64,000 nucleotides of DNA. Origin: Cellulosimicrobium composti. Lineage in GTDB: Bacteria; Actinomycetota; Actinomycetes; Actinomycetales; Cellulomonadaceae. Made by a program: the position numbers and the translations under genes. The notes beneath the pieces are model-generated. The model ran no database searches, had not been told where the DNA came from, and saw only the letters and a program-made list of their open reading frames with translations. This document shows positions 1 to 10,804 of the stretch, piece after piece. The stretch lies in assembly GCF_009711085.1 (NCBI RefSeq), contig NZ_WMKA01000021.1, positions 1 to 64,000 of the forward strand. The letters are read 5' to 3'. Each line of letters begins with the position of its first letter. Position 1 is the stretch's first letter.

Positions 1-778
1 AGAACCGCGCGGCCTCCTCGCGCGCGGCCGCGCGCCCGGCGGCAGGCGCCGCCGCGACCGCGGACGCGCGCGCCAGCTCGTCGTCGACGAACGCCGCGAG
101 CGCACCCGGCACCGGGCCGGAGCCGGTCTCGCGCGTCACGGCCTTGCGCGCGACGAGCGCCGACGCCTCCCGCACCACACCGCCGGGTGCCTCACCCTCC
201 GCGAGCAGTGCGGCGAGGTCCATCGGCGGGACGACGTCGCCCGGACGCACCCGCAGCCACCGCAGCGTCGCCGCCGGACGCAGCGCGTGAAACACCTTCT
301 TCAGCGGCACCTCTGACCCGGCCCACCACCGGTCGCGCTGCCCGAGCCCGACGTGCAGGTAGTGCCGCCGCAGCGCGTCACGGTCGACGACGCGCTCCGC
401 GACCGCCAGCAGCTCGGCACGGAACGCGTCGTCGGCGCGGTACACGATCGGCGACCGCGCCCACTCGAGCACCGTCGCGTTGCCCTTCACGAGCAGCCGG
501 ACCGCCTTGAGCAGGTCCCACCCGTTCACGTCGAGCACCGCGTCGAGCGGGGTTTCGACGACGTCGCGCCGCGGCCACGGGTCGAGGTACTCCGCCTCCG
601 CACGGACGTAGACGAACCGGCAGTCGTAGTCCGAGTCCGGTGACGGGAACCCCCACGCCCGGCTCCCGCTCTCCACCGCGAGCGGGACCGCGACGCGCTC
701 GTCGAGCACGACGCCGTCCAGCCGCGCGTCGACCTCACGCACGACCGCAGGGTCCAGGGAGAACGGCACGGCACGCAT
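1..778 (-). CDS. RlaP-family nucleotidyltransferase, 3' end cut by window edge
   Basis: The reading frame is open from an ATG at 778 to the window edge (about 259 codons), so the C-terminus is missing. Near residues 40-55 it carries GSRAWGFPSPDSDYDCRFVY, the Gly-Ser plus SDxDxR nucleotidyltransferase signature of the RlaP family (PF10127). Further on come NGWDLLKAVRLLVKGN and a helical region typical of these proteins. Members are thought to transfer nucleotides to RNA, but substrates are poorly known, so the exact role here is open. The start is preceded at 6 nt by TAGCCT, with no Shine-Dalgarno sequence, so the mRNA may be leaderless. No neighbouring gene hints at a pathway. Confidence 0.85.
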   Translation of the reverse strand, partial: MRAVPFSLDPAVVREVDARLDGVVLDERVAVPLAVESGSRAWGFPSPDSDYDCRFVYVRAEAEYLDPWPRRDVVETPLDAVLDVNGWDLLKAVRLLVKGNATVLEWARSPIVYRADDAFRAELLAVAERVVDRDALRRHYLHVGLGQRDRWWAGSEVPLKKVFHALRPAATLRWLRVRPGDVVPPMDLAALLAEGEAPGGVVREASALVARKAVTRETGSGPVPGALAAFVDDELARASAVAAAPAAGRAAAREEAARF

Positions 779-784
779 CCCAGG

Positions 785-790
785 AGGCTA
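785..790 (-). promoter_or_regulatory. Leaderless -10 element (TAGCCT) of the nucleotidyltransferase gene
   Basis: On the minus strand TAGCCT is followed by six bases (CCTGGG) and then the ATG at 778. TANNNT placed 6-7 nt before the start codon is the classical actinobacterial arrangement in which transcription begins at the A of ATG. No SD sequence competes. Confidence 0.55.
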
Positions 791-1089
791 GAGCCCGGAC
801 CCGCCGCACGTCTCCGTCTTTGCGGCGGGCCACAGCGGGCACGCGCGGGTCGCCGCGGGGTCGCCGGGACGACTCGGGTGCTCGGGCTTGCGCGCCCGTC
901 GCCCCGGTCCGTCGTGCTCGTCCCGGAGCACGGCTCTGACGCGCTTCTCACCCGACCCGTCCGGCGGCGGCACCGGGCCGCCCACCCACAGCGTGCCCGC
1001 TCGACGGCAACGGGAGCAGGGCCCGCAGAGGAGGTGGGCGCCGCGGGAGGCGACCCCGGCGGACCCACCCCGGGGACGACGAACGGCGA

Positions 1090-1105
1090 CGCCCCGGGAG
1101 GGGCG
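1090..1105 (-). terminator. Hairpin downstream of pyk
   Basis: CGCCCC / GGGGCG stem with a GGGA loop, about 50 bp past the pyk stop. There is no U-tract, as is common for actinobacterial terminators, so function is inferred from position. Confidence 0.4.
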
Positions 1106-1155
1106 CCGCCGTCGGGCGTCAGGTGCCGGTCCGCGCCGTCAGGGGCGCGGGCGGG

Positions 1156-2586
1156 TCACTTGCGCAGGTCGGAGTGGTCACCGATCTTGTGCACGAGGAT
1201 CGAGTTCGTCGTGCCGGGCTGGCCCACCGGGGCGCCCGAGACGACGACCACGAGGTCGCCGACCTCGGCGAGGCCGTTGGCCTGCAGGGTCGTGTCGACC
1301 TGGCCGACCATCGCGTCGGTGTTCTCCACCTCGGGCACCTGGTACGTCTGGGTGCCCCACGTGAGCGACAGGACGTTGCGCACGTGCTCGCGCGGCGTGA
1401 ACGCGAGCAGCGGGATCGACGAGCGCAGGCGCGACATGCGGCGCGCCGAGTCGCCCGACTGCGTGAACGTCGCGAGGTACTTCGCGCCGAGGATCTCGCC
1501 GATCTCGGCGGCGGCGCGCGTGATGGCGCCACCGCGCGTGTGCGGGGTCGAGCCGAGCGGCGCGATGCGCTCGCGGCCGGCCTCCTCCGTCGCCTCGATG
1601 ATGCGGGCCATCGTCTGGACCGTGAGGATCGGGTACTCGCCCACGCTGGTCTCGCCCGAGAGCATGACCGCGTCGGCACCGTCGAGGACGGCGTTCGCGC
1701 AGTCGGACGCCTCGGCGCGCGTCGGGCGCGGCGAGTTCGTCATGGACTCGAGCACCTGCGTGGCGACGATGACCGGCTTGGCGTTGCGACGCGCGAGCTC
1801 GACGATGCGCTTCTGGACCAGCGGGACCTGCTCGAGCGGGAGCTCGACCGCGAGGTCGCCGCGGGCGACCATGACGCCGTCGAACGCGTCGACGATCTCG
1901 GCGAGGTTCTCGACGGCCTGCGGCTTCTCGATCTTGGCGATGACGGGGACCATGCGGCCCTCCTCGTCCATGATCCGCTTGACGTCCTCGAAGTCCTTCG
2001 CGGACCGCACGAACGACAGCGCGATGATGTCCGCGCCGAGCTGGAGGGCCCAGCGCAGGTCCTCCTGGTCCTTCTCGGACAGCGCGGGCACGGAGACCGC
2101 GACGCCCGGCAGGTTGAGGCCCTTGTTGTTCGACACCGGGCCGGCGACCTCGACGCGCGTCACGACGCGCGGGCCCTCGACGGCGGTGACGCGGACGAGC
2201 ACCTTGCCGTCGTCGATGAGGATCGGGTCGCCGACGCGCGCGTCGCCGGGCAGGCCCTTGTGCGTCGTGGAGACGAGCTCCTTCGTGCCGACGACGTCCT
2301 CGGTCGTGATCGTGAAGGTGTCACCCTCCTCGAGCCAGTGCTTCTCGTCACCGGCGAAGCGGCCCAGGCGGATCTTCGGACCCTGCAGGTCGACGAGCAC
2401 CGCGACGGACCGCCCCGACTGGGCGGCGGCCTCGCGCACGCCGTGGTAGACGGCCGCGTGCTCCTCGGCGCTGCCGTGGCTGCGGTTGATCCGCGCCACG
2501 TCCATGCCCGCGTCGACGAGCGCGCGGAGCTGCTCCTTCGACTCGGTCGCGGGTCCGATGGTGCAGACGATCTTTGCTCTGCGCAT
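1156..2586 (-). CDS. pyk: Pyruvate kinase
   Basis: 476 aa, the usual length of bacterial pyruvate kinase, which converts phosphoenolpyruvate and ADP to pyruvate and ATP in the cytosol. The N-terminus RRAKIVCTIGPAT, the substrate-site GMDVARINRSHG, DLQGPKIRLGRF, the metal/PEP region VIAKIEKPQAVEN and MVARGDLAVELP, and PRPTRAEASD are all present. The C-terminal allosteric domain begins near residue 340. INRSHG replaces the more common LNFSHG, a mild variation. The ATG at 2586 is the only sensible start: GGAG lies only 2 nt upstream, too close for normal SD use, while GAGGCT 6 nt upstream could serve as a weak leaderless -10. gltD lies upstream on the same strand, separated by 112 bp with a hairpin. 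Confidence 0.97.
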   Translation of the reverse strand: MRRAKIVCTIGPATESKEQLRALVDAGMDVARINRSHGSAEEHAAVYHGVREAAAQSGRSVAVLVDLQGPKIRLGRFAGDEKHWLEEGDTFTITTEDVVGTKELVSTTHKGLPGDARVGDPILIDDGKVLVRVTAVEGPRVVTRVEVAGPVSNNKGLNLPGVAVSVPALSEKDQEDLRWALQLGADIIALSFVRSAKDFEDVKRIMDEEGRMVPVIAKIEKPQAVENLAEIVDAFDGVMVARGDLAVELPLEQVPLVQKRIVELARRNAKPVIVATQVLESMTNSPRPTRAEASDCANAVLDGADAVMLSGETSVGEYPILTVQTMARIIEATEEAGRERIAPLGSTPHTRGGAITRAAAEIGEILGAKYLATFTQSGDSARRMSRLRSSIPLLAFTPREHVRNVLSLTWGTQTYQVPEVENTDAMVGQVDTTLQANGLAEVGDLVVVVSGAPVGQPGTTNSILVHKIGDHSDLRK

Positions 2587-2607
2587 ATCTCCAGCCTCTA
2601 GTCTTCC

Positions 2608-2626
2608 GACCGGCCGGGAGCCGGTC
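2608..2626 (-). terminator. Hairpin between gltD and pyk
   Basis: Perfect 7-bp stem GACCGGC / GCCGGTC with a CGGGA loop. It lies behind gltD and just ahead of pyk, so it may end the gltBD transcript or sit in a pyk leader. A second possible pairing is GCGGGG (2630-2635) with CCCCGC (2653-2658). Confidence 0.4.
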
Positions 2627-2698
2627 GTCGCGGGGTGCCCCTCCCTAGGATGCCCCGCTCATCGTCCCGGCGCCGGACACCCGACGTCGGGGTGCACG

Positions 2699-4165
2699 TC
2701 AAGCGCGCAAGGACACGGTGCTCGCGCGCACGGGCGCGGGCAGCTCGGTCCCTCCCTGAAGGTAGGCGTCGACGGATGCCGCCGCCGCCCGGCCCTCGGC
2801 GATCGCCCACACGATCAGCGACTGCCCACGCCCCGCGTCGCCGGCGACGAAGACCCCGGGCAGCGACGACCCGAAGTCGTCGCCGCGCGCCACGAGGCCG
2901 CGCCCCGTGAGGTCCGCGCCGGTCTGGTCCGTGATGGTCGCCGTCTCCGGTCCCGTGAAGCCCATCGCGACGAGCACGAGGTCCGCGGGGATCTCGCGCT
3001 CGGTGCCCTCCTTGGGCACGCGACGGCCGTCGGGCAGGTACTCGGTCTCCGCGACACGCAGCGCGCGCACCGCCCCGTTCTCGTCGCCGAGGAACTCGAC
3101 GGTCGACGCGAGGAACTCGCGCTCGCCGCCCTCCTCGTGGGACGTGGAGACCTCGAACACGATGGGGTCCGTCGGCCACGGCTGCGTCGCCGACCGCTCG
3201 AGCGGCGGCCGCTTGCCGATCGCGAGCGTCGTGACGCTCGCGGCGCCCTGGCGCAGCGAGGTCCCGAGGCAGTCCGACCCGGTGTCGCCGCCGCCGATGA
3301 CGATGACGTGCCTGCCGGTGGCGGTGATCTGGTCGGGGACCTCGCGCCCGGCCACGACGGCGTTCGCCTGGTGCAGGAAGTCCATGGCGAAGTGGATGCC
3401 GTCGAGCTCGCGCCCGGGGATGGACAGGTCGCGCGGCACGGTCGCGCCCGTGGCGACCACGACGGCGTCGTACCGCGCGCGCAGGTCGTCCCACGTGATG
3501 TCGACGCCGATCTCGACGCCGGGGCGGAACCGCGTGCCCTCGGCCTCCATCTGGGCGATGCGACGGTCGATGTGGTGCTTCTCGAGCTTGAAGTCGGGGA
3601 TGCCGTAACGCAGGAGGCCGCCGATCGCGTCGTCCCGCTCGTACACGGCGACCGTGTGGCCGGCGCGCGTGAGCTGCTGCGCGGCGGCGAGGCCGGCGGG
3701 CCCGGACCCGACGACGGCGACCGTGAAGCCGGTGAGGCGCTGCGGCACCTGCGGCGTGACGTACCCGCGGGCGAACGCCTCGTCGATGATCGAGACCTCG
3801 ACGTTCTTGATCGTCACGGGCGGCTGGTTGATGCCGAGCACGCAGCTCGACTCGCACGGCGCCGGGCACACGCGACCGGTGAACTCGGGGAAGTTGTTCG
3901 TCTCGTGCAGGCGGTCGATCGCGTCGGCCCACTGCTCGCGGTAGACGAGGTCGTTCCACTCGGGGATGAGGTTCCCGAGGGGGCAGCCCTGGTGGCAGAA
4001 CGGGATGCCGCAGTCCATGCAGCGGCCCGCCTGCTCCTTGAGGAACGGCTGCCCCTCCTCGAGGTGCGCGTGCACGTCCTTCCAGTCCCGCAGGCGCACG
4101 GCCACCGGGCGGTTCGGCGGGAGCTCACGCTCCCGCACCTTCAGGAATCCGCGGGGGTCAGCCAC
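2699..4165 (-). CDS. gltD: Glutamate synthase (NADPH) small subunit
   Basis: 488 aa. This subunit carries electrons from NADPH to the large subunit for glutamate formation from glutamine and 2-oxoglutarate. An N-terminal iron-sulfur region has cysteines at 49, 52, 57 and 61 ([13 protein letters not shown]) and again at 100, 104 and 108. The FAD motif [15 protein letters not shown] is at about 151-165 and the NADPH motif [12 protein letters not shown] near 290. The C-terminal [17 protein letters not shown] closes the FAD site. Translation starts at a GTG whose first bases overlap the end of gltB by 8 nt, which implies translational coupling and equal expression of both subunits. Confidence 0.97.
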   Translation of the reverse strand: MADPRGFLKVRERELPPNRPVAVRLRDWKDVHAHLEEGQPFLKEQAGRCMDCGIPFCHQGCPLGNLIPEWNDLVYREQWADAIDRLHETNNFPEFTGRVCPAPCESSCVLGINQPPVTIKNVEVSIIDEAFARGYVTPQVPQRLTGFTVAVVGSGPAGLAAAQQLTRAGHTVAVYERDDAIGGLLRYGIPDFKLEKHHIDRRIAQMEAEGTRFRPGVEIGVDITWDDLRARYDAVVVATGATVPRDLSIPGRELDGIHFAMDFLHQANAVVAGREVPDQITATGRHVIVIGGGDTGSDCLGTSLRQGAASVTTLAIGKRPPLERSATQPWPTDPIVFEVSTSHEEGGEREFLASTVEFLGDENGAVRALRVAETEYLPDGRRVPKEGTEREIPADLVLVAMGFTGPETATITDQTGADLTGRGLVARGDDFGSSLPGVFVAGDAGRGQSLIVWAIAEGRAAAASVDAYLQGGTELPAPVRASTVSLRA

Positions 4166-7100
4166 GGGCCACCTCCAGAATCTGGTCCCACACGCCCGGC
4201 GCCGCGGGGTCGAGACCGGCCGACTCGGCCTTCTCGAGCGCCGAGCGCATGCGGGCGAAGTCGGTCGGCAGGACGCGCGTGAAGCGCCGCACGGCCGCGG
4301 GGAAGTCCTCGAGGAGCTCGGCCGCGAGGGGCGACCCCGTCTCCTCGTGATGACGACGGACGAGCTGCTCGACGAGCGCCACCTCGGCGTCCTCGAGCGG
4401 GCTCAGACCGAGCTCGCCCGTCGCGAGCGCGCTCGTGTTCACGGCGCTCTCGCGCAGGTCGAGCACGTAGGCCGTGCCGCCGGACATGCCGGCGCCGAAG
4501 TTGCGGCCCGTCGGGCCGAGCACGACGACCGTGCCGCCCGTCATGTACTCGCAGCCGTGGTCGCCCACGCCCTCGACGACGAGCGTCGCGCCGGAGTTGC
4601 GCACCCCGAAGCGCTCCCCGACGCGGCCGCGCAGGAAGATCTCGCCCGACGTCGCGCCGTAACCGATGACGTTGCCGGCGACGACGTTGCTCGACCCGGT
4701 GAGGACGGCGTTGCGGTCGGGCCGCACGATGATCCGCCCGCCCGACAGGCCCTTGCCCACGTAGTCGTTCGCGTCCCCGAAGAGGCGCAGCGTGACGCCG
4801 CGCGGGAGGAACGCGCCGAGCGACTGGCCGGCGGACCCGGTGAGGGTCACGTCGATCGTGTCGTCGGGCAGGCCCGTGCCGCGGTAGCGCTTGGTCACCT
4901 CGTGGCCGAGCATCGTGCCGACCGTGCGGTTGACGTTGCGCACGGGCAGCGAGATGCGCACCGGCTCGCCCCGCTCGAGGGCGTCCGCCGCGAGCGTCAC
5001 GAGCTGGTTGTCGAGCGCCTTCTCGAGACCGTGGTCCTGGGTCGTCGTGTTGCGCAGCGACGCGCCCTCGACGGGCACGGGCTGCTCGAGGATCGGGCCG
5101 AGGTCGAGGCCCTGCGCCTTCCAGTGGTCGACGGCCTTGCGCGCGTCGAGCAGCTCGACGTGACCCACGGCCTCCTCGATGCTCCGGAAGCCGAGGCGCG
5201 CCAGGTACTCGCGCACCTCCTCGGCGATGAACTCGAAGAAGTTCACGACGAACTCGGGCTTGCCCGTGAACCGGGCGCGCAGCTCGGGGTTCTGCGTCGC
5301 GACGCCCACCGGGCACGTGTCCAGGTGGCACACGCGCATCATGACGCAGCCCGACACGACCATCGGCGCGGTGGCGAAGCCGAACTCCTCGGCCCCGAGC
5401 AGCGCCGCCACGACGACGTCGCGGCCGGTCTTCATCTGCCCGTCCACCTGCACGACGATGCGGTCGCGCAGGTTGTTGAGCACGAGCGTCTGCTGGGTCT
5501 CGGCGAGGCCGATCTCCCACGGCGTGCCCGCGTGCTTGAGCGACGTCAGCGGGCTCGCGCCCGTGCCGCCGTCGTGACCCGAGATGAGCACGACGTCCGC
5601 GTGCGCCTTGGACACGCCCGTCGCGACCGTCCCGACGCCGAACTCGGAGACGAGCTTGACGTGGATGCGCGCGGCCGGGTTCGCGTTCTTCGCGTCGTGG
5701 ATGAGCTGCGCGAGGTCCTCGATCGAGTAGATGTCGTGGTGGGGCGGCGGCGAGATGAGGCCGACGCCGGGCGTCGAGTGCCGGGTCTTCGCGACCCACG
5801 GGTACACCTTGTGCCCCGGGAGCTGACCGCCCTCGCCGGGCTTGGCGCCCTGGGCGAGCTTGATCTGGATGTCGTCCGCGTTCGTCAGGTACTCGCTCGT
5901 GACGCCGAAGCGGCCCGACGCGATCTGCTTGACCTTCGAGCGGCGCTCCGGGTCGTACAGGCGCTCCGGGTCCTCGCCGCCCTCGCCCGTGTTCGACCGG
6001 CCGCCCAGGCGGTTCATCGCGATCGCGAGGGTCTCGTGCGCCTCGGCCGAGATGGAGCCGTACGACATCGCGCCCGTGTTGAAGCGCTTGACGATCTCGC
6101 TCACGGGCTCGACCTCGTCGAGCGGCACCGGCGGGCGCTCGCCCTCGCGGAGCTCGAGGAGGCCGCGCAGCGTCATGAGCCGCGACGACTGCTCGTCCAC
6201 GCGGTGCGTGTACTGGCGGAAGATGTCGAACCGGCGCTCGCGCGTGGAGTGCTGCAGGCGGAACACCGTCTCCGGGTCGAAGAGGTGCTCCTCGCTGTCG
6301 CGGCGCCACTGGTACTCGCCGCCCGTGGTGAGACGCACGTGCGGGCGGTGGTTGCCCGAGCGGGGGTAGGCGTCGACGTGACGCGCCGCGACCTCGGCCG
6401 CGACGACGTCGAGCCCGATGCCGCCGAGGCGCGACGTCGTGCCCGTGAAGAACGCCTGGACGAGGTCGTGCGAGAGCCCGACGGCCTCGAAGACCTGGGC
6501 GCCCCGGTACGAGGAGATGGTCGAGATGCCCATCTTGCTCATGACCTTGAGCACGCCCTTGCCGAGCCCCTTGATGAGGTTCGCGACGGCCTTGTCCGGG
6601 TCGACCGCGAGGTACCCGCGGCGCGCGAGGTCCTCGACGGTCTCCATCGCGAGGTAGGGGTTCACCGCGGCGGCGCCGTACCCGATGAGGAGCGCGACGT
6701 GGTGCACCTCGCGCACGTCGCCGGCCTCGACGACGAGCGACACCTGGGTGCGCGTGTGCCGGCGCAGCAGGTGGTGGTGCACGGCGCTCGACAGCAGGAG
6801 CGACGGGATCGGCGCGTGCTCGGCGTCCGAGTCGCGGTCCGACAGCACGATGAAGCTCGCACCGGCGGCGACGTGCTCGTCGACCTCGGCGAAGATCTCC
6901 TCGAGGCGCTCGAGCAGCGCCTCTCCCCCGCCGCCCACGCGGTACAGGCCCCTGATCGTCACCGCGCGGAAGATGCCCGCGAGGTTCGGGTCCTTGTCGA
7001 CGCGGATGATCTTGGCGAGCTGGTCGTTGTCGAGCACCGGGAACGGCAGCATGAGCTTGCGCGCGTGCTCCGGGGTGTCCACGAGCAGGTTCGGCTCGGG

Positions 7101-8741
7101 GCCGATGGCCCCGCCGATCGAGGTGACGAGCTCCTCGCGGATCGCGTCGAGGGGCGGGTTCGTCACCTGGGCGAACATCTGCGTGAAGTAGTCGAAGAGC
7201 AGGCGCGGTCGCTTCGCGAGGACCGCGATCGGCGTGTCCGTGCCCATCGCGCCGAGCGGCTCCGCGCCCGTGTTGGCCATCGGGGTGAGGATGACCCGCA
7301 GCTCCTCCTGCGTGTACCCGAAGGCGCGCTGGCGGCGCTCGACGGACGCGGGGCTGTGCGCGACGTGCTCGCGCTCGGGGAGCTGGTCGAGGTAGACCGC
7401 GTTCTCCGCGACCCACCGCGCGTACGGGCGCTGCGCGGCGAGCTGCGACTTGATCTCCTCGTCCTCGATGATCCGGCCCTGGCCGGTGTCGACGAGGAAC
7501 ATGCGACCCGGCTCGAGGCGGCCCTTGCGCACGATCGTCGCGGGGTCGAGGTCGAGCACGCCCGCCTCGCTCGCGAGCACGACGAGACCGTCCTCGGTCA
7601 CCCAGTAGCGACCGGGGCGCAGGCCGTTGCGGTCGAGGACGGCGCCGATGAGGGTGCCGTCGGTGAAGTTGAGGCACGCCGGCCCGTCCCACGGCTCCAT
7701 GAGCGTGGAGTGGTACTCGTAGAACGCGCGCAGGTCCGGGTCCATCTCGGCGTGGTTCTCCCACGCCTCGGGGATCATCATGAGCACCGCGTGCGGCAGC
7801 GAGCGGCCCGACAGGTGCAGCAGCTCGAGCACCTCGTCGAAGCTCGCCGAGTCGCTGGACCCGTCCGAGCACACCGGCAGGAGCGGCGCGAGGTCGCCGA
7901 GGGCGTCGCTCGCGAGGGTGCCCTCGCGCGCGGCCATCCAGTTGCGGTTGCCGCGCACCGTGTTGATCTCGCCGTTGTGCGCGATCATGCGGAACGGCTG
8001 CGCGAGCGGCCACGACGGGAACGTGTTCGTCGAGAACCGCGAGTGCACGAGCGCGATCTCGCTCGCGTAGCGCGGGTCCGACAGGTCGGGGAAGAACGGC
8101 TCGAGCTGCGCCGTCGTGAGCATGCCCTTGTACGTGAGGGTGCGTGCCGAGAGCGAGGCGAAGAACAGGTCGAACTCGTTCTCCGCGCGCTTGCGCAGGC
8201 GGTAGGTGCGGCGGTCGAGCTCGACGCCGGACAGCTCGCGCGCCGGGTCGGCCACGACGACCTGCCGGAACAGCGGCATGGACGCCCGCGCGCTCGGGCC
8301 GACGAGGTCGGCCGTCACGGGGACGTCGCGCCAGGCGAGGACCTCGAGCTTCTCCTCCGCGGCGATCGCCTCGACCCCGCGCACGGCGGCGGCGGCCGTG
8401 TCCGCGTCCTGCGGCAGGAACGCCATGCCGATGGCGTAGTGCCCGGCGGGCGGGAGCTCGGCGTCGACGACGTCGCGCACGAACGCGTCCGGGATCTGCG
8501 TGAGGATCCCGGCGCCGTCGCCGCTGTTCTCCTCGGCGCCGACGGCGCCGCGGTGGTCGAGGTTGAGCAGGGCCGTCAGGCCCGCGTCAACGATGTCGCG
8601 TCCGGGCGTGCCGCGGAGCGTCGCCACGAAGGCCACGCCGCACGCGTCGTGCTCGGCGGCGGGGTCGTAGAGACCGGATGCCGTGGGAGGGGCGGACAGG
8701 GCGGGTGCCCGGTGCGCGTCCCGATACTGCGGCGTGGTCAT
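4158..8741 (-). CDS. gltB: Glutamate synthase (NADPH) large subunit
   Basis: About 1527 aa, the normal size. Domains in order: an N-terminal class II glutamine amidotransferase whose nucleophile is the Cys of HDACGVAF (about residue 34, exposed after removal of a short propeptide); a central domain; the FMN synthase domain with [19 protein letters not shown]; the 3Fe-4S motif [12 protein letters not shown]; and a C-terminal beta-helix rich in glycine. I chose the ATG at 8741 because GAGGA lies 8 nt upstream. The GTG at 8756, giving five more residues, overlaps that SD and is less likely. It forms an operon with gltD. A 14-nt inverted repeat lies in the leader. Confidence 0.97.
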   Translation of the reverse strand: MTTPQYRDAHRAPALSAPPTASGLYDPAAEHDACGVAFVATLRGTPGRDIVDAGLTALLNLDHRGAVGAEENSGDGAGILTQIPDAFVRDVVDAELPPAGHYAIGMAFLPQDADTAAAAVRGVEAIAAEEKLEVLAWRDVPVTADLVGPSARASMPLFRQVVVADPARELSGVELDRRTYRLRKRAENEFDLFFASLSARTLTYKGMLTTAQLEPFFPDLSDPRYASEIALVHSRFSTNTFPSWPLAQPFRMIAHNGEINTVRGNRNWMAAREGTLASDALGDLAPLLPVCSDGSSDSASFDEVLELLHLSGRSLPHAVLMMIPEAWENHAEMDPDLRAFYEYHSTLMEPWDGPACLNFTDGTLIGAVLDRNGLRPGRYWVTEDGLVVLASEAGVLDLDPATIVRKGRLEPGRMFLVDTGQGRIIEDEEIKSQLAAQRPYARWVAENAVYLDQLPEREHVAHSPASVERRQRAFGYTQEELRVILTPMANTGAEPLGAMGTDTPIAVLAKRPRLLFDYFTQMFAQVTNPPLDAIREELVTSIGGAIGPEPNLLVDTPEHARKLMLPFPVLDNDQLAKIIRVDKDPNLAGIFRAVTIRGLYRVGGGGEALLERLEEIFAEVDEHVAAGASFIVLSDRDSDAEHAPIPSLLLSSAVHHHLLRRHTRTQVSLVVEAGDVREVHHVALLIGYGAAAVNPYLAMETVEDLARRGYLAVDPDKAVANLIKGLGKGVLKVMSKMGISTISSYRGAQVFEAVGLSHDLVQAFFTGTTSRLGGIGLDVVAAEVAARHVDAYPRSGNHRPHVRLTTGGEYQWRRDSEEHLFDPETVFRLQHSTRERRFDIFRQYTHRVDEQSSRLMTLRGLLELREGERPPVPLDEVEPVSEIVKRFNTGAMSYGSISAEAHETLAIAMNRLGGRSNTGEGGEDPERLYDPERRSKVKQIASGRFGVTSEYLTNADDIQIKLAQGAKPGEGGQLPGHKVYPWVAKTRHSTPGVGLISPPPHHDIYSIEDLAQLIHDAKNANPAARIHVKLVSEFGVGTVATGVSKAHADVVLISGHDGGTGASPLTSLKHAGTPWEIGLAETQQTLVLNNLRDRIVVQVDGQMKTGRDVVVAALLGAEEFGFATAPMVVSGCVMMRVCHLDTCPVGVATQNPELRARFTGKPEFVVNFFEFIAEEVREYLARLGFRSIEEAVGHVELLDARKAVDHWKAQGLDLGPILEQPVPVEGASLRNTTTQDHGLEKALDNQLVTLAADALERGEPVRISLPVRNVNRTVGTMLGHEVTKRYRGTGLPDDTIDVTLTGSAGQSLGAFLPRGVTLRLFGDANDYVGKGLSGGRIIVRPDRNAVLTGSSNVVAGNVIGYGATSGEIFLRGRVGERFGVRNSGATLVVEGVGDHGCEYMTGGTVVVLGPTGRNFGAGMSGGTAYVLDLRESAVNTSALATGELGLSPLEDAEVALVEQLVRRHHEETGSPLAAELLEDFPAAVRRFTRVLPTDFARMRSALEKAESAGLDPAAPGVWDQILEVARG

Positions 8742-8778
8742 CAACACCGTCCTCACAGGCGCCCGACCATGACGGCCG

Positions 8779-8792
8779 AGCTGGTTCCAGCT
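8779..8792. promoter_or_regulatory. Inverted repeat in the gltB leader
   Basis: AGCTGG-TT-CCAGCT, 38 bp upstream of the chosen gltB start. The position would suit an operator or leader structure. No known nitrogen-regulator consensus is recognised, so the role is open. Confidence 0.3.
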
Positions 8793-8837
8793 GGGGGGTT
8801 CGGGACGTCATCGGCCCTATGGACATGACAGAACCCA

Positions 8838-8853
8838 CCGGGCGGTCGCCCGG
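8838..8853 (-). terminator. Hairpin downstream of lgt
   Basis: CCGGGC / GCCCGG stem with a GGTC loop, 27 bp after the lgt stop and before gltB. It plausibly ends the trp-lgt transcript. No U-tract. Confidence 0.45.
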
Positions 8854-8879
8854 CGGATTCGCCTATGAATGACGGACGC

Positions 8880-9893
8880 TCAGCGACCGGGGTCTGGTCG
8901 CGCGGCATCTGCCTGCTCGGACTCCTCCGAGTCGTCGGAGTCCTCGTGCTTCTCGGCGTCCTCGTCGTCGGTCGACTCCTCGACCGGCTCCTCGGACCCC
9001 GCGGTGGGCGCCTCGTCCGGCACGTCGAGGGACACGGTCTCCTCGCGCCCGGGGTGGCGACGCCCGACAACGATAAACGCTATCAACGCACCGACGCCGA
9101 CCACGATCGAGGTCCAGACGTTCAGCCGGAGGCCGAGGACGAGCTCGGCCTCGTCGATGCGCAGCATCTCGATCCACACACGACCGAGCGTGTAGACGAA
9201 GACGTAGAGCCAGAATACCCGACCATGACCCAGTCGGAACCGACGGTCCAGATAGATCAGGAGAAGGGCAGCCCCGATGTTCCAGATCATCTCGTAGAGG
9301 AACGTCGGGTGGAACAGGGTACCCGGCGGGTAGCCGGCGGCGGCCGCGACCGAGTCGTCGACGCGCAGGCCCCAGGGGAGCGTCGTGGGCGCCCCGAACA
9401 GCTCCTGGTTGAACCAGTTGCCGAGCCGTCCGACGGCCTGCGCGAGCAGGAGACCGGGCGCGAGCGCGTCCGCGAACGCGGGGAAGCTCACGCGCTGCCG
9501 GCGACACCCGATGTACGCGCCGACGGCGCCCAGCGCGACCGCCCCCCAGATGCCGAGGCCGCCCTCCCACACGTAGAGCGCCCGCACGGGGTCGCCGCCC
9601 GGGCCCCAGTACGGGTCGGGCGTCGAGAAGACGTGGTACAGCCGTCCGCCGACGATCCCGAACGGGACGGCCCAGAACGCGATCTCCAGGACGTCGTCGG
9701 CCTCTCCCCCGCGCTCGACCCAGCGGCGCCGCGTGAGCCACAGCGCGACGCCGATGCCCGCGAGGATCGCGAGCGCGTAGGCCCGGATCGGGAACGGGCC
9801 GAGGTACCAGGTGTGCTGCGGGGGGCTCGGGATCGCCGCGGGCAGGACGCCCACCGCCTCGACGAGCTGCCCGGCCGCCAGCGCGGCGCTCAT
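8880..9893 (-). CDS. lgt: Prolipoprotein diacylglyceryl transferase
   Basis: 337 aa, an integral membrane enzyme that attaches diacylglycerol to the lipobox cysteine of prelipoproteins. About seven hydrophobic segments are visible. The family signature GRLGNWFNQELFG is present, as are GGRLYHV and HPTFLYEMIWN. The C-terminal 55 or so residues form an acidic cytosolic tail (EEPVEESTDDEDAEKHED) beyond the usual enzyme end, a common actinobacterial extension. The ATG overlaps the trpA stop as ATGA, so it is the last gene of the trp transcript. Linkage of lgt to trpA is conserved in actinobacteria. Confidence 0.97.
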   Translation of the reverse strand: MSAALAAGQLVEAVGVLPAAIPSPPQHTWYLGPFPIRAYALAILAGIGVALWLTRRRWVERGGEADDVLEIAFWAVPFGIVGGRLYHVFSTPDPYWGPGGDPVRALYVWEGGLGIWGAVALGAVGAYIGCRRQRVSFPAFADALAPGLLLAQAVGRLGNWFNQELFGAPTTLPWGLRVDDSVAAAAGYPPGTLFHPTFLYEMIWNIGAALLLIYLDRRFRLGHGRVFWLYVFVYTLGRVWIEMLRIDEAELVLGLRLNVWTSIVVGVGALIAFIVVGRRHPGREETVSLDVPDEAPTAGSEEPVEESTDDEDAEKHEDSDDSEESEQADAARPDPGR

Positions 9894-10804
9894 GCGTCCA
9901 CCTCTCCGGGGGTCGTGGGTGCGTCGGTGGTCTGCTCGGCGCCGGACCGCGCGGACCGCACGCCCGCGGCGAGCTCGGCACCCACGGCACGCACGGCCGC
10001 GAGGCGCTCGTCCCAGGGCGCGTCCGCCAGCATCGGGCGCACGAACGCCGAGCCGACGATGACGCCGTCGGCGTACCGGCCCACCTCGGACGCCTGGCGA
10101 CCCGTGGACACCCCGAGACCGACGCACACGAGGTCGGCGCCCGCGGCGCGCGTGTCGGCGACGAGCCGCGCGGCCTGCGGGCCCACCTCCTCGCGGACGC
10201 CCGTGACGCCCATCGTCGACGCCGCGTAGACGAAGCCGCGCGACGCGCGCACGGTCAGGGCCAGGCGCTCGGGCGTCGAGCTCGGCGCGACGAGGAAGAC
10301 GCGGTCCAGGCCGTGCTCCTCGGAGGCGTCGAGCCACGCGCGCCCCTCGTCCGGGATGAGGTCCGGCGTGATGAGCCCGGCCCCTCCGGCCGCGGCGAGG
10401 TCGCGCGCGAACGCGTCGACGCCGTAGCGCAGCACCGGGTTCCAGTACGTCATGACGAGCACGGGCACGCGCCCCCCGGTGCGCTCGGTCACGGCGGCCA
10501 CGACGCGGAACACGTCCGCGACGCGCACGCCGCCGTCGAGCGCCGCCTGGGCCGCCGCCTGGATGACCGGGCCGTCCATCACCGGGTCCGTGTACGGGAC
10601 GCCGAGCTCGAGCACGTCGACGCCCGACTCGACGACCGCGAGCGCCGCCTCGATCGAGCGTTCGACCGTCGGGAACCCGACCGGCAGGTAGGCCACGAGC
10701 CCGGCGCGGCCCTCCGCGCGGAGCTCGAGCAGACGGCGCGCGGTGACGGAGCCCGTCGCCGCGGTCGACGCCCCGGGGGCGTCCTGGGTCGGTGCCGCGC
10801 TCAC
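9890..10804 (-). CDS. trpA: Tryptophan synthase alpha chain
   Basis: 304 aa TIM-barrel subunit that cleaves indole-3-glycerol phosphate to indole and glyceraldehyde 3-phosphate. [19 protein letters not shown] contains the two catalytic acids, and [13 protein letters not shown] and GLGVST form the phosphate site. It starts at a GTG overlapping the trpB stop (GTGA), so alpha and beta subunits are coupled. The open frame continues upstream through trpB, but those residues have no TrpA similarity, which supports the GTG at 10804. It ends in a TGA that overlaps the lgt ATG. Confidence 0.97.
   Translation of the reverse strand: MSAAPTQDAPGASTAATGSVTARRLLELRAEGRAGLVAYLPVGFPTVERSIEAALAVVESGVDVLELGVPYTDPVMDGPVIQAAAQAALDGGVRVADVFRVVAAVTERTGGRVPVLVMTYWNPVLRYGVDAFARDLAAAGGAGLITPDLIPDEGRAWLDASEEHGLDRVFLVAPSSTPERLALTVRASRGFVYAASTMGVTGVREEVGPQAARLVADTRAAGADLVCVGLGVSTGRQASEVGRYADGVIVGSAFVRPMLADAPWDERLAAVRAVGAELAAGVRSARSGAEQTTDAPTTPGEVDA

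Larger units (their letters stand above)
779..1155. other. Intergenic region between pyk and the nucleotidyltransferase gene
   Basis: This 377-bp stretch holds a leaderless-type promoter at its left end and a GC hairpin at 1090-1105 behind pyk. A minus-strand frame of about 65 codons (985-788) is open but has no recognisable family, no good initiation signal, and its stop overlaps the promoter. I do not call a gene here. Confidence 0.5.

Noticed and set aside
788-985. 65-codon minus-strand frame in the pyk-side intergenic region
   Set aside because: No family, weak initiation context, ends inside the leaderless promoter of the next gene. Possible but unsupported.
3966-8828. Very long plus-strand open frame (1620 codons) opposite gltB
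   Set aside because: It is the antisense shadow of gltB/gltD in GC-rich DNA: Arg/Val/Asp-rich, no domain, no start signal. The same applies to other long frames opposite trpB, trpE, the ABC genes, dop, arc and the oxidase.
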